Shown here one piece after another: positions 29,753 to 40,405 of a stretch of DNA of 64,000 bases. This stretch comes from Vicingus serpentipes. GTDB taxonomy: Bacteria > Bacteroidota > Bacteroidia > Flavobacteriales_E > Vicingaceae. A program made the translations under genes and the position numbers. The notes under the pieces are model-generated. The model was not told the origin of the DNA and made no database searches. It worked only from the letters and a program-made list of their open reading frames with translations. The stretch covers positions 17,100 through 81,099 of the forward strand of contig JAGFIT010000072.1 in NCBI GenBank assembly GCA_024103385.1, written 5' to 3'. Positions within the stretch are counted from its first letter, which is position 1. Every line of letters starts with the position of its first letter.

Positions 29753-30634
29753 ATGGCGAACTTAAAAGAAATACGTAACCGGATTGTTTCCATTTCATCA
29801 ACGATGCAAATTACATCTGCGATGAAAATGGTGTCTGCAGCTAAATTACGTAAAGCTCAAAATGCAGTTACACAAATACGCCCTTATACTAGTAAGTTAA
29901 AAGAGATTTTATCCAATTTAACAGCTAATCTAGATGGAATTGATGGAGTATATTCAGCTCCAAGAGAAGTCAAAAATGTTCTAATAGTAAGTGTAACTTC
30001 CAATAGAGGACTGTGTGGGGGATTTAATAACAATGTTATAAAAACGGTAAAACGATTAGCATTAAAGGAATATAAAGATGCTCGTGTAACTGTTTTATCA
30101 ATTGGTAAAAAAAGTAATGACGCTTTTAAAAATACAGAGTGGGGGATAAAAGGAACTTTACTTCCTCGTCATGCTGAAAACATTTGGGACGAACTTACAT
30201 TTGAAAATTCTTCTGATATTGCTCAAGTTTTAATGGAGCAATATGCTGATATGCATCAGGATAAAATTATTTTGGTGTATAACCAATTTAAAAATGCTGC
30301 TGTTCAAGAAGTAATAACAGAACAATTTTTACCTGTATTACCGCCAAGTAATAATGACGAAAATACAAACGCTGTTGATTATATTTTTGAACCCAACAAA
30401 GAGTTTATTTTAGAGGAGTTGATTCCAAAATCATTAAAAACACAATTATTTAAAGCCTTATTAGATTCTCAAGCTTCTGAACATGGTGCGCGTATGACAG
30501 CAATGCATAAAGCAACCGATAACGCAAAAGAATTACAAGATGATCTTAAATTGGTTTACAATAAAGCACGACAAGCAGCCATCACAAATGAAATATTAGA
30601 AATTGTTGCTGGAGCCGAAGCTTTAGATGGATGA
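29753..30634 (+). CDS. atpG: ATP synthase F1 subunit gamma
   Basis: 293-residue central rotor shaft. The N-terminal helix has LKEIRNRIVSISSTMQITSA, the middle VTSNRGLCGGFNNN, and the C-terminal helix MTAMHKATDNAKELQDDLKL; all are family hallmarks. It is the last F1 gene of this operon and is followed by a terminator at 30661. Confidence 0.96.
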   Translation: MANLKEIRNRIVSISSTMQITSAMKMVSAAKLRKAQNAVTQIRPYTSKLKEILSNLTANLDGIDGVYSAPREVKNVLIVSVTSNRGLCGGFNNNVIKTVKRLALKEYKDARVTVLSIGKKSNDAFKNTEWGIKGTLLPRHAENIWDELTFENSSDIAQVLMEQYADMHQDKIILVYNQFKNAAVQEVITEQFLPVLPPSNNDENTNAVDYIFEPNKEFILEELIPKSLKTQLFKALLDSQASEHGARMTAMHKATDNAKELQDDLKLVYNKARQAAITNEILEIVAGAEALDG

Positions 30635-30660
30635 TAAAATCCTAAAATCAAAAGTTTATA

Positions 30661-30690
30661 AAAGCTTCACAAGATTGTGAAGCTTTTTTT
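30661..30690 (+). terminator. Terminator of the ATP synthase operon
   Basis: AAAGCTTCACAA paired with TTGTGAAGCTTT across a very short loop, followed by a T tract, 27 nt after the atpG stop. Confidence 0.85.
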
Positions 30691-30742
30691 ATTAATGCAA
30701 CAATTTTGTTTTTCGTAAATTCACAGCATTAAGGGTAAAAAA

Positions 30743-33700
30743 ATGAAAAACATTATTCGAAATTTATGGTTGCATTTAGGAGCTGGAGGTTGCTTAATTA
30801 TTTCTCTTTTTATCCAACCCGAATTTTTTTTCACTACCTCCTTCTCTCCCCTGCAATTCAATAAAGTACTTCATGAGAAAGAAACATTGGCGAGTAAAGA
30901 ATTACATCGTTTAATCACTACTCTTGACTTAGAAAAAGAATTTAATACTTCATCCCATTTTAATAAGTTAGCACACAGCGGAATTACATTTTATATTTTC
31001 GAAAACAATCAACCCATTTATTGGAGCAGTCGAAATACTTCTTTCTTAAATTCATTAACGGAATTTGAGAAAGATAAAAATATCGTTCTTCTTAAAAATG
31101 GCTGGTATCAATACCTCATCAAAAAGAAAAATAAAAAAACGTATCTCGCATTAATCCATATAAAACAGCAATACTCCATTGAAAATAAATACCTCAAGAA
31201 CCATTTTCATGAAAGCTTTAATACTCCTTCTAACTATACCATCCAATTAACCCCTTCAAAAAACGCATCCCTTATCAAATTCATCAGCGGAACCCCTCTA
31301 TTTTATTTATCTTCAAATAAAAAAAATACTACTTCTTCCAACACCAACTGGATAATTATCGCATTCTTCTTTTGTGGAATTGGTCTTATTATTTCTTTCA
31401 TTAACCAATTCTTTCAAAAATTAAATTTCATTCAAAAATATACTCCTTTATTAGTTTCTCTATTTATTAGCCTCTTGTGGTTAGCTACCTTCTTACTTAA
31501 ACTGCCTAAAATCGTTTTTCAGCAAGAGTTATTTAGCCCAACTATTTATGCTCAATCTGCTATTTTACCCTCCCTCGGACATTTTTTAATGTTTGCTTTC
31601 TTTTTTACGCTACTGATTTACCAAATCAAAAAAGCCATAAAAAATATTAACCCTTATAACAAAAGTATTGCAAGTGCAGCAATTGTATTTATTGCCTTTT
31701 TCCCTCTTATTTTCTCTAATTGGATAGAAGGATTGGTTAAGAACTCTACCATTATTTTTGATACCAACTTCCTTTTTGAGTTAACTCCGTATAGCTTTAT
31801 TGCTCTTTTCATCATTATACTACTCTGTATCTCTTTCCTTATTTTTATTCAACTGATATTAGATACTTTCTCTAATAAAGCATTTAAGGATTATCATCTT
31901 AATACTTTACTCATTATTACATCCATATTCTTTATTATTATTGGTGCTTTCTTCTACGACACCTACATTCTTCTTAGTTTGTGGGGTATTGCTTATATAC
32001 TAACAAACATGGGTTTAAAAAGTAACAAAAACCCTTTCTATAAAAGTATTATAACAGTCATCATTATTGCCCTCACTTTTTCATATGGATTTATCCATTT
32101 TGGCGAAGAAAAAGAACTCTTAAAAAAAGAGTTTTTAGCAAAAAAGTTGGCCAAAGAGAAAGACCCTGTCGCAGAATATTTATTTAAAGAATTAAAGCAA
32201 AAAATTGAGACTGACACCCTTCTTAAAAGTAACATTTCTTCTTATTGGCAGAAAAAAAACATTCTCGATAAGCACCTGATAGATAAATATTTTGGAGGGT
32301 ACTGGAATAAGTATGATGTGAATATTATTACTGCGTGCCAAAATCAAGATAGTTTGTTGATAGAGGATAAAGGCATCAATGTAAACTGCCTTTCCTTTTT
32401 TAAAGAAAAAGTTGAGAATGAAACAGAACATCCTTTTAATATTGATCCTAATATTAATTTTTTGTATTCAGAAGAAGGAATTAGTAGTTACTTAGCTCAA
32501 TTAAAAATTGAGCTCCCCAACCAAAAACCCTACTTTTTATTCATTGAATTTTTTCCCAAAGTTTTTTCTAAAACAGAAGGCTATCCAGAATTGCTACTCA
32601 ATCAAAAAGAAATTGAAACCATCGTTAACCTCAATCAATATTCATTTGCAAAATATAAAAATGGTAAGCTGGTTAACAACTCGGGTAACTTTATATATAC
32701 CCTATCCCTCTATGATAAATCACTCTTTAATGAAGCTGGTTTTTCATCTCTTAATTTTGATCAGCACAACCACTTGTTTTACCAAAGTGATAAGAATACT
32801 GTTGTGATTGTTAGCTCTCCTCAAAAAACCATTTTTAACTACATCACTACTTTTTCTTACTTATTCCTATTTTGTTTTATAGCAGTTTTGCTCTTTGGCT
32901 TAACATTAAAAACGAGTCCTTTTGATTGGCATATTGCCTATACTGATTTTAGCACTAAAATTCAGTTGTTTATTATTTCCTCTATTTTTTTATCCTTCAT
33001 TCTTTTTGGATGGGGAACTTCCTACTATATCAAAAAGCAACACCTTGAAAAAAATAAAAAGAACATTACCGAAAAAGTTCAATCTGTACTCATTGAATTA
33101 GAACATAAATTAGGCAACAAAAACAAACTAACTCTTTCGGATTATGATGAGATGACTTATTATTTAATTAAGTTTTCTAATGTGTTTTATACCGATATTA
33201 ATTTATATGATACAACTGGAATGTTATTAGCCTCATCCCGATCTGAAATATTTAATATTGGATTAGTAGGTGAAAAGATGGAACCGAATGCTTATCGTGA
33301 ATTGCATTTAAATAGCAAATCTTCATTCATTCATCAAGAAAACATTGGAGGCTTAAATTATTTATCTGCTTATGTGCCATTTAGGAACGAGAATAATAAA
33401 ATACTGGCCTACATGAATTTGCCCTATTTTGCTAAACAAAATGAATTAGAAAATGACCTATCTTCCTTTTATACAGCTCTTTTGAATATATACGGATTGT
33501 TATTCTTAATATCAGCCATTATTGCTGTTTTCTTTGCCAACTACATTTCTGAACCTTTACGAATGATTAAAGATAAAATTAGCGCATTACAACTAGGAAA
33601 ATCCTACGAGCAAATCGATTGGGAATCCAACGATGAAATTGGCTCTTTGGTGTTAGAGTACAATCAAAAAGTACTAGAATTAGAACGAAGTGCACAATTA

Positions 33701-34390
33701 CTCATTAAATCTGAACGAGAAAGTGCTTGGCGAGAAATGGCAAAACAAGTGGCTCATGAAATAAAAAACCCACTAACTCCCATGAAACTAAGTATTCAGC
33801 AGTTACAACGTGTTGTTACGGATAACCCTAATGATTTAAATGAGCGTATTGATAGAACTGCTAAAACATTAATAGAGCAAATTGAAACCTTGACTAAAAT
33901 TGCTGACGAGTTTTCTAGCTTTGCCAAAATGCCCAAAGCTGACGAATCGAAAATTGCTTTATTACCTATTATAGAAACGACTATTGACCTATTCAATCAA
34001 GCAACAACTAGCATAACATTAACAAACAAATGTGCTTCTCCTCCAACAATAGTTGCTGATAAAGATCAACTATCAAGAGTATTTAATAACTTGATTAAAA
34101 ATGCTTTACAAGCTATCCCTGAAAATAAGAAAGGAATAATCAATATTACCATTCAAGATAAAAATGAAATGGTGCTCATCAGCATTCAAGATAATGGAAC
34201 AGGCATACCTGAAGATAAAAAAGATAAAATATTTGTTCCCAACTTCACGACCAAAACAACAGGAATGGGATTAGGATTAGCTATTGTAAAAAATATTATC
34301 GAAGCAGCTCAAGGAAGTATCCGATTTGAAACACAAGAGGATGTGGGAACTATTTTCTTTATCGAATTACCTATTACAGAATCTAATTAG
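30743..34390 (+). CDS. Very large NtrY-like membrane histidine kinase
   Basis: 1215-residue sensor kinase. The N-terminal 700 residues contain an extracytoplasmic segment (about 35-200), a block of some seven or more membrane helices (about 205-450) and a second extracytoplasmic region (about 455-690). Two further helices bracket a sensor domain (about 765-920). After the last helix come a HAMP-like linker (EPLRMIKDKISALQLGKSYE), HisKA with AHEIKNPLTPMKLSIQQLQ (phosphorylated His about 1004), and HATPase with NALQAIPE, DNGTGIPE and TTGMGLGLAIVKN. The kinase core is of the NtrY type. No response regulator is adjacent, so the partner is encoded elsewhere. The 3' end overlaps a convergent gene by 8 nt. 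Confidence 0.9.
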   Translation: MKNIIRNLWLHLGAGGCLIISLFIQPEFFFTTSFSPLQFNKVLHEKETLASKELHRLITTLDLEKEFNTSSHFNKLAHSGITFYIFENNQPIYWSSRNTSFLNSLTEFEKDKNIVLLKNGWYQYLIKKKNKKTYLALIHIKQQYSIENKYLKNHFHESFNTPSNYTIQLTPSKNASLIKFISGTPLFYLSSNKKNTTSSNTNWIIIAFFFCGIGLIISFINQFFQKLNFIQKYTPLLVSLFISLLWLATFLLKLPKIVFQQELFSPTIYAQSAILPSLGHFLMFAFFFTLLIYQIKKAIKNINPYNKSIASAAIVFIAFFPLIFSNWIEGLVKNSTIIFDTNFLFELTPYSFIALFIIILLCISFLIFIQLILDTFSNKAFKDYHLNTLLIITSIFFIIIGAFFYDTYILLSLWGIAYILTNMGLKSNKNPFYKSIITVIIIALTFSYGFIHFGEEKELLKKEFLAKKLAKEKDPVAEYLFKELKQKIETDTLLKSNISSYWQKKNILDKHLIDKYFGGYWNKYDVNIITACQNQDSLLIEDKGINVNCLSFFKEKVENETEHPFNIDPNINFLYSEEGISSYLAQLKIELPNQKPYFLFIEFFPKVFSKTEGYPELLLNQKEIETIVNLNQYSFAKYKNGKLVNNSGNFIYTLSLYDKSLFNEAGFSSLNFDQHNHLFYQSDKNTVVIVSSPQKTIFNYITTFSYLFLFCFIAVLLFGLTLKTSPFDWHIAYTDFSTKIQLFIISSIFLSFILFGWGTSYYIKKQHLEKNKKNITEKVQSVLIELEHKLGNKNKLTLSDYDEMTYYLIKFSNVFYTDINLYDTTGMLLASSRSEIFNIGLVGEKMEPNAYRELHLNSKSSFIHQENIGGLNYLSAYVPFRNENNKILAYMNLPYFAKQNELENDLSSFYTALLNIYGLLFLISAIIAVFFANYISEPLRMIKDKISALQLGKSYEQIDWESNDEIGSLVLEYNQKVLELERSAQLLIKSERESAWREMAKQVAHEIKNPLTPMKLSIQQLQRVVTDNPNDLNERIDRTAKTLIEQIETLTKIADEFSSFAKMPKADESKIALLPIIETTIDLFNQATTSITLTNKCASPPTIVADKDQLSRVFNNLIKNALQAIPENKKGIINITIQDKNEMVLISIQDNGTGIPEDKKDKIFVPNFTTKTTGMGLGLAIVKNIIEAAQGSIRFETQEDVGTIFFIELPITESN

Positions 34391-34742
34391 AATACATCTC
34401 TCTAATAATCACTTTCTGCAACTCTCTTTTTAAAATGAGGTCTGTTATCACCTCATCTGTATCCGCATTTGCTGTAGTTTTTAATTGACGATTTAAAAAT
34501 TCCTCGTCAATATCTATGCGATACAGCATGGACATTAATTTGGGGTAGTCATCATTCAATAATTCTTCAATGAGTGGTAATATCTGCGAATATAATTCTT
34601 GATATGGGGATTCCGCATTTCCAACAAATGTAATTTCGTAACTGAACCAATTGAAATCTTTTTTAACCTGTTCCACTACTTTTTCTAGTAAATCTACCCG
34701 ATGATAATAAGGTGCTAATTCACTTAATCTAGGAAAATTCAT
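34383..34742 (-). CDS. Unknown conserved-type small protein
   Basis: I do not recognise the family. The 119-residue product is soluble, acidic and rich in helix-forming residues (LLEKVVEQVKKDFNWFSYE; LPLIEELLNDDYPKLMSMLY), with no signal peptide or membrane helix. It starts 1 nt after the 2Fe-2S protein gene ends, so it is translated as the last gene of the minus-strand run, and its end overlaps the convergent kinase gene by 8 nt. Reality as a gene is supported by the tight spacing and normal codon use. Confidence 0.75.
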   Translation of the reverse strand: MNFPRLSELAPYYHRVDLLEKVVEQVKKDFNWFSYEITFVGNAESPYQELYSQILPLIEELLNDDYPKLMSMLYRIDIDEEFLNRQLKTTANADTDEVITDLILKRELQKVIIREMYSN

Positions 34743-34743
34743 C

Positions 34744-35058
34744 TTAGTTGAATTTTAAGCGTAAACGTTCTACTGGCCGATTGTTCAAAATATGTTCTTC
34801 AAAAATTTCCGCCACATCACTTAATTGTACGTTTCCATAAAATACGCCTTCAGGATACACGACCATTGTTGGTCCTTGTTCACAAATATCTAAGCAACTT
34901 GTGCGCTGGGCTCTTACCTTAGTTCTTAATTTATTTTCCTGAATCAACTCCTTGAATTGAGCAGCTATTGCTTCTCCATGCTCCTTCCCACAACTTCTTC
35001 TTGAAGCTCCTTCTTCCCTCTCATTGATACAAATGAATATGTGTTTGGCATACTTCAT
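34744..35058 (-). CDS. Thioredoxin-like [2Fe-2S] ferredoxin
   Basis: 104-residue thioredoxin-fold ferredoxin of the type related to the NuoE C-terminal domain. The probable cluster ligands are Cys in HIFICINE (about residue 10), RRSCGKEHGE (about 23), and TSCLDICEQGP (about 55 and 59). The MVVYPEGVFYGNV segment is typical of the family. Such proteins carry electrons in the cytosol; the partner here is unknown. It lies 3 nt downstream of the polyprenyl synthase gene. Confidence 0.87.
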   Translation of the reverse strand: MKYAKHIFICINEREEGASRRSCGKEHGEAIAAQFKELIQENKLRTKVRAQRTSCLDICEQGPTMVVYPEGVFYGNVQLSDVAEIFEEHILNNRPVERLRLKFN

Positions 35059-35061
35059 TCT

Positions 35062-36036
35062 CTAACTCTCTCTATTCATTAACTTCTTAGCAAAATTCTC
35101 AAAAACCCGTTTTTTATCTGCAGGGGCATCAATACTATCTAAATTAGATAATGCGGTGTTATAGAACAAATCCATCTCTTCCGTAGCTAATTGTTTAACC
35201 CCCAACTCATCAAAAATAGCTTTCACCTTTTCTACTTTCTTAGTGTCAGTTAGTGCCGTTGATGATAACGCAAATTCTAACTCTTTCTTAACATTCCCTG
35301 TAGCCAACTCTTGTGCTTTGAGTAATAAGTAAGTCTTTTTATTACTAACTACATCCCCCCCTACCCTTTTTCCTACTTTTTTAGGGTCTCCATATAGATC
35401 CAATATGTCATCCATTAACTGAAAAGCTATTCCTAAGTTTTTGCCAAATTCATAAATATGATTGGCTTCAGCAGGTTTTGCATTAGCAAGCAATGCTCCT
35501 ATTTTCAAACTACAAGCTAATAATACAGCTGTTTTCAGTTCAACCATCGTTAAGTAATCATCTATTGAAACATTAGCTAGTATTTCAAAATTCATATCGT
35601 ATTGCTGTCCTTCACAAACCTGAACAGCGGTGGTATTAAATAATTCTAATATCGTTTGCAATTGTGCTGGTTTATCTTTACTCAACAATTGAATAGCCTG
35701 AATCAACATAACATCTCCTGAAAGGATAGCAATATTTTCATTCCATTTTTTATACACAGTAGATTTACCTCTTCTTAAAGGCGCTTTGTCCATGATATCA
35801 TCATGCACCAACGTAAAGTTGTGAAAAACCTCAATGGCTAAAGCAGTATTTATCGCTTGCTCTTTGGTTCCTCCAAACAAATCATTTGCTAACAATAATA
35901 AAGCAGGTCGAATACGTTTTCCTCCTAATCCTAAGGTATATTTAATTGGGGCATATAATTCTTTGGGTTCTTTTTTTAAAGCGATGTTTTCCAACGCGTC
36001 ATCTACTAAAGCAATGTAACCTAGAATTTTATCCAT
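35062..36036 (-). CDS. Trans-isoprenyl diphosphate synthase
   Basis: 324-residue all-trans polyprenyl diphosphate synthase. Both aspartate-rich motifs are present: LVHDDIMD (first, about residue 82) and QLMDDILDLYGD (second, about 210). GGKRIRPALLLL near residue 35 is the IPP-binding start. Product chain length (for example octaprenyl for menaquinone) cannot be read with confidence. It shares a tight operon with sugar-nucleotide genes upstream and with the ferredoxin downstream. Confidence 0.93.
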   Translation of the reverse strand: MDKILGYIALVDDALENIALKKEPKELYAPIKYTLGLGGKRIRPALLLLANDLFGGTKEQAINTALAIEVFHNFTLVHDDIMDKAPLRRGKSTVYKKWNENIAILSGDVMLIQAIQLLSKDKPAQLQTILELFNTTAVQVCEGQQYDMNFEILANVSIDDYLTMVELKTAVLLACSLKIGALLANAKPAEANHIYEFGKNLGIAFQLMDDILDLYGDPKKVGKRVGGDVVSNKKTYLLLKAQELATGNVKKELEFALSSTALTDTKKVEKVKAIFDELGVKQLATEEMDLFYNTALSNLDSIDAPADKKRVFENFAKKLMNRES

Positions 36037-36043
36037 CCAATTA

Positions 36044-36988
36044 TTATAAAATGAAAGAGGTGTCTTTTAAAATTTCCTTAATCCCATCTTCTAAAGAAAT
36101 CAAGTCTTCCTTTAGTAATGTTTTCATTTTGGTGATGTCTGGATGTCTTCTTGTCATGTCCCCCTCTTCCAGCGCAGGTAAATGTTGTATCTCTGATTTT
36201 GAGTCCGTAAGTGATATGATTGTTGTTGCTAGATCTAAAATAGTCGTTTCAATATTATTCCCAATGTTTATTGTTTGGTTGACATAGTTTTCATCAAATG
36301 CAGCATTAATACATGCCTCTACATTGTTTTTTACAAAACAAAATGTTCTGGTCTGATCTCCTTTTCCGTAAACAGTTATTGGTTCATTGTTGAGTGCTGC
36401 ATTTAAAAACTTAGAAATCACAAAATCTTTACTCTGCTTTGGCCCGTAAGTATTAAAAAATCGAAATATGGTATAATCTAATCCATATTCTTGTTTATAT
36501 GATTTCAAAAATGCTTCTCCTACATTTTTTACAATCGCATAAGGTAAACGAGAATTTAACGGTGTTGTTTCTTCATTTTGAGGATATTCTACTGGCTCTC
36601 CATAAACTTCCGAAGAAGATGCATAAATAACTCGTTTTACCCCTGTATTTTTTGAAAGATTTAACACATTCTTAATTCCAGTGATATCATTCAATACTTT
36701 AACAGGGTTATCTAAAGTTCTTTTAACTCCTACTAATGCCGCATAATGAAAAACATAATCAAACGAAAAAGTATGAAATACACTGGTTATTTCATCTTCT
36801 TTATTCACATCACATTGGATAAACTTAAGGTTTCCATGCTGAGCTACGGGAAGTTTTTCTTTAGATCCTGTTTGCAAATTATCCACCACCACCACAAAGT
36901 TATTTTCGTCATTAATTAATCCTTCTACCAACGAGCTTCCTACAAAACCCGCTCCACCTGTGACTAATATGTTGTTTTTATTCTTCAT
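36044..36988 (-). CDS. NAD-dependent sugar-nucleotide epimerase/dehydratase
   Basis: 314-residue extended SDR. The NAD-binding motif is [11 protein letters not shown] (about 10-20). The catalytic serine region is [11 protein letters not shown] (about 122) and the active Tyr-x-x-x-Lys is YAIVK (about 150). [10 protein letters not shown] follows. It resembles the UDP-glucose 4-epimerase/UDP-glucuronate decarboxylase group and lacks the TDEVYG signature of RmlB, so RmlB is not claimed. It overlaps rmlA by 11 nt, which points to a shared sugar-nucleotide pathway. Confidence 0.87.
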   Translation of the reverse strand: MKNKNNILVTGGAGFVGSSLVEGLINDENNFVVVVDNLQTGSKEKLPVAQHGNLKFIQCDVNKEDEITSVFHTFSFDYVFHYAALVGVKRTLDNPVKVLNDITGIKNVLNLSKNTGVKRVIYASSSEVYGEPVEYPQNEETTPLNSRLPYAIVKNVGEAFLKSYKQEYGLDYTIFRFFNTYGPKQSKDFVISKFLNAALNNEPITVYGKGDQTRTFCFVKNNVEACINAAFDENYVNQTINIGNNIETTILDLATTIISLTDSKSEIQHLPALEEGDMTRRHPDITKMKTLLKEDLISLEDGIKEILKDTSFIL

Positions 36989-37844
36989 TTACAATTTCCA
37001 TTAAATAACTACCATAACCACTTTTTAATAGGGGTTTTGCTAATTTTTCTAAATCCGACTTAGTAATAAACCCTTTTCTGTAAGCTATTTCTTCCAAACA
37101 ACCTATTTTTAACCCTTGGCGTTCTTCTATCACCTGAACATACTGTGATGCTTGCATTAAAGAAGCGTGTGTTCCCGTATCTAACCACGCTGTACCTCGA
37201 TCTAAAATACCCACTTTAAGCTGCTTCCTTTGCAAATAGATACTATTAATATCCGTGATTTCATACTCTCCACGTTCACTTGGTTGAAGCGTTTTAGCAA
37301 TTTCTACTACTGAATTATCATAAAAGTATAACCCAGGAACGGCATAATGTGATTTAGGTTTCAACGGTTTTTCCTCTATAGAAATGGCATTGTGATTTTT
37401 ATCAAACTCTACCACCCCATATCGTTCAGGATCTGAAACGTGGTAAGCAAAAACCATCCCTCCAGTTGGAGATGTGTTTTGCATCAATAATTCTTCCAAT
37501 CCTGTTCCATAAAATATATTATCTCCTAAAACTAAAGACACCGCATCATTTCCAATAAATTCTTCTCCTATTACAAAAGCCTGTGCTAATCCATTAGGAA
37601 CATCTTGTATGGCATACTGAAATGAACATCCAAATTGCGAACCATCACCTAATAACCTTTTAAAAGCTGCATTATCTTCTGGGGTGGTGATAATTAAAAT
37701 TTCATTTATCCCTGCTTGCATTAAAATAGAAATAGGGTAATAAATCATCGGCTTATCATACACAGGCATTAATTGTTTGCTAACAGCTAACGTTAATGGA
37801 TGTAAGCGTGTTCCTGATCCTCCAGCAAGTACAATTCCTTTCAT
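36978..37844 (-). CDS. rmlA: Glucose-1-phosphate thymidylyltransferase
   Basis: 288-residue nucleotidyltransferase that makes dTDP-glucose from glucose-1-phosphate and dTTP. The N-terminal [17 protein letters not shown] is the nucleotide-binding signature, followed by [41 protein letters not shown] and [15 protein letters not shown], all hallmarks of RmlA/RfbA. Length is standard. It starts 2 nt after the exporter gene and overlaps the epimerase gene. Confidence 0.95.
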   Translation of the reverse strand: MKGIVLAGGSGTRLHPLTLAVSKQLMPVYDKPMIYYPISILMQAGINEILIITTPEDNAAFKRLLGDGSQFGCSFQYAIQDVPNGLAQAFVIGEEFIGNDAVSLVLGDNIFYGTGLEELLMQNTSPTGGMVFAYHVSDPERYGVVEFDKNHNAISIEEKPLKPKSHYAVPGLYFYDNSVVEIAKTLQPSERGEYEITDINSIYLQRKQLKVGILDRGTAWLDTGTHASLMQASQYVQVIEERQGLKIGCLEEIAYRKGFITKSDLEKLAKPLLKSGYGSYLMEIVNEE

Positions 37845-37846
37845 AG

Positions 37847-40291
37847 TTATATCACTTTTTCTTCTGTTAAATCTTGTATTTCTAATTCATCCAAATCGAT
37901 GTCTTCCTCTTCATCAATTATCTGTATAAGAGGCTCTTTCTTAAACGCTTTTGTAGTTAACGCTTTATCTAACGATAATAAAAGAGATGGCAATAAAATT
38001 AAATCAGCCAACATAGCAACTACTAATGTCAAAGATACCAATACTCCCAAAGCAACAGTTCCTCCAAAACTAGAAACTGTAAAAACACCAAACCCAAAAA
38101 ACAATATAATAGAAGTGTAAATCATACTCACGCCTGTTTCTCTTAGCGCAATGTGAGCCGCTTCTTTAATGTTCCATTGATGGTGCTTTAATTCTTGCCT
38201 GTATTTCGCTAGAAAATGAATAGTATCGTCAACCGTAATTCCAAAGGCAATACTAAATATCAAGATGGTAGAAGGTTTTATAGGAATATCGAAAAAGCCC
38301 ATTAATCCTGCTGTTGTTAATAGCGGTAATAAATTAGGGATTAGCGAAACCAATACCATTCTGACAGAAGAAAACAAAACAGACATCAATGAAGCTATTA
38401 AAACAATCGCCAAGGTTAAACTCGTAAATAAGTTATCGACTAAATAGTCGGTTCCTTTTAAAAAGATGACACTTGTTCCTGTAAGTGTTACTTTATAATC
38501 TTGTGGAGGAAAAATAGTATCCACTTTAGATCTGATGTCTTTTAACAGCCTATCCATTTCTTGTGTTCCAATGTCTGCCATTTGAAAACTAATTCGAGTG
38601 CGTTGATTGGTACTATCAATAAAGGAATTAAACTTATTCTTCTTGTCATCTTCTTGAATGTACTTTTTTAATTTATTTAGCTCTGTTGCTGGAGGTAGAA
38701 TGTAAAATTTAGGATTCCCATTTTTATAAGCTTGGTAAGAAAATTTTATTGCCTCAACAATAGATAAAGGTTTAGAGAATTCAGGATGATTAGCAAATTC
38801 TTTTTGTAGCTTCTGAATTTTATACAATACTTTCCCATTGTTAGCAAAAACTCCTCCACTCTTTTTTGTATCAACAATCACCTCAAAAGGCATCACACCA
38901 TTAAAAGAATGCTCAAAAAACTTTAAATCTTCTACTATTGGGTCATCTTTAGGTAAATCGTCAATAATATTTCCTGTAGTGGTCATCAACGACATTCCAT
39001 AAACACTTAATACAACAACCATTACCGTAACAATATATATCCATTTTCTGTGATAAGTTACTAAATAGCCCATCTTACTTACCACAGCAACCATTATTTT
39101 ATTTTCTAAATGCTTAGTATGTCGTTCTTTAGGGGGAGCTAAAAAGCTAAAAATAATGGGTATCAATAAAATAGAAAGAAGAAAGACAACAAATATATCA
39201 ATGGCAGCTACTATTCCAAACTCTACCAAAATAGCGCTTTGAGTAAAGATAAAAGTAGCAAAACCCAATGCAGTTGTTGTATTTGTTAAAAATATGGCAT
39301 TTCCTATTTTCTGAATCACACGACTCAATGCCTTTATTTGATTGCCATGATTTTTGTACTCTGAATGGTATTTGTTAAGCAAAAAAATACAATTCGGAAT
39401 ACCGATAACGATTAGCAAAGGAGGAATTAACCCGGTTAAAATAGTAATCTCAAAATCAAATAAAGACAATATACCTATAGACCATATTACCCCGATACTC
39501 ACTACTAGCATAGAGTAAAAAGTTACTTTAAAGGACCTAAAGAATAGATATAGAATAAAAGAAGTAATTAAAATAGAGAGGATTAAAAAAATCTTAATTT
39601 CAGCTGCAACTTTAGTAGTAGAGTTAGCTCGAATATAGGGCAGCCCTGACTTATGTACTTTGATACCCGTTTTATCTTGAAAGTCGGCTACTTCTGAATC
39701 AATTTTATCGAATAACTGAATTCTGTATTTTGAATCCAACACTTCTCGATGAAGTGTAACTACCATCAACGTGGCTGCAGAAGAATCAGCATATAAAAAC
39801 CTTTCATAAAAAGGATGTTGAAATAAAAGTTGTTTTAAACTATCAACCTCTGCTTGCGTTTGTGGTTTTTGCTTGATAATCTGCTCAAAATTAAATCTTT
39901 TTTGTGCTTTATTTTTATGCAGAGTGTAAGCATTGGCAATAGATAAGGCTTCTGTCACCCCCTTCACCATCACTTTCTCTCCGTCTTTAAGAAATGGGGT
40001 TTCTATTTTTTTGATGTTATGTGCTAAATCATACCAAGCATTAAAATTAGCTAGTTCATATAATCGTTCATCATCAATGCCTACCACCACAACACTACCA
40101 TCTTCTCCAAAAGTATTTTTAAACTCTTTGTATTCAATATAAGTGCTATCCGATTCTGGAAGCATTTGAGCCAATTGATAACTCATTCGTACAAACTGAG
40201 CCTGATAAGCCATAAATAGGGTAACCAATGCCAATATAATAATAATGACCAATCGGTTTCTAAGTACTATTCTGAAAAATTTAAACCACAT
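37847..40291 (-). CDS. MMPL/RND-superfamily exporter
   Basis: 814-residue transporter with the RND layout of two halves. An N-terminal helix (about 10-30) and a large extracytoplasmic loop (about 35-220) precede a five-to-six-helix block (about 225-390). A second helix (about 410) and loop (about 430-620) precede the last block (about 625-785). Sterol-sensing-domain-like helices and the [16 protein letters not shown] segment (an Asp pair in the membrane) indicate proton-driven transport. Closest in type to Patched/MMPL lipid exporters. As first gene of the run with rmlA, epimerase and prenyl synthase it may export a lipid or glycolipid; that is inference. Confidence 0.87.
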   Translation of the reverse strand: MWFKFFRIVLRNRLVIIIILALVTLFMAYQAQFVRMSYQLAQMLPESDSTYIEYKEFKNTFGEDGSVVVVGIDDERLYELANFNAWYDLAHNIKKIETPFLKDGEKVMVKGVTEALSIANAYTLHKNKAQKRFNFEQIIKQKPQTQAEVDSLKQLLFQHPFYERFLYADSSAATLMVVTLHREVLDSKYRIQLFDKIDSEVADFQDKTGIKVHKSGLPYIRANSTTKVAAEIKIFLILSILITSFILYLFFRSFKVTFYSMLVVSIGVIWSIGILSLFDFEITILTGLIPPLLIVIGIPNCIFLLNKYHSEYKNHGNQIKALSRVIQKIGNAIFLTNTTTALGFATFIFTQSAILVEFGIVAAIDIFVVFLLSILLIPIIFSFLAPPKERHTKHLENKIMVAVVSKMGYLVTYHRKWIYIVTVMVVVLSVYGMSLMTTTGNIIDDLPKDDPIVEDLKFFEHSFNGVMPFEVIVDTKKSGGVFANNGKVLYKIQKLQKEFANHPEFSKPLSIVEAIKFSYQAYKNGNPKFYILPPATELNKLKKYIQEDDKKNKFNSFIDSTNQRTRISFQMADIGTQEMDRLLKDIRSKVDTIFPPQDYKVTLTGTSVIFLKGTDYLVDNLFTSLTLAIVLIASLMSVLFSSVRMVLVSLIPNLLPLLTTAGLMGFFDIPIKPSTILIFSIAFGITVDDTIHFLAKYRQELKHHQWNIKEAAHIALRETGVSMIYTSIILFFGFGVFTVSSFGGTVALGVLVSLTLVVAMLADLILLPSLLLSLDKALTTKAFKKEPLIQIIDEEEDIDLDELEIQDLTEEKVI

Positions 40292-40405
40292 TTACTAAAG
40301 GTACATTGTTTGCTGGTCAGCAAATATCGTTATTAATACGTAATAGCCGAAAATTGCCATCACATATTTTGAAAAGTTAGGGAGTTAAATTACGGAGATT
40401 AAAAT

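Noticed and set aside
36044..36988. Assignment of the epimerase as RmlB
   Set aside because: It has SSEVYG where RmlB proteins have TDEVYG, and the length and neighbours do not settle the reaction.
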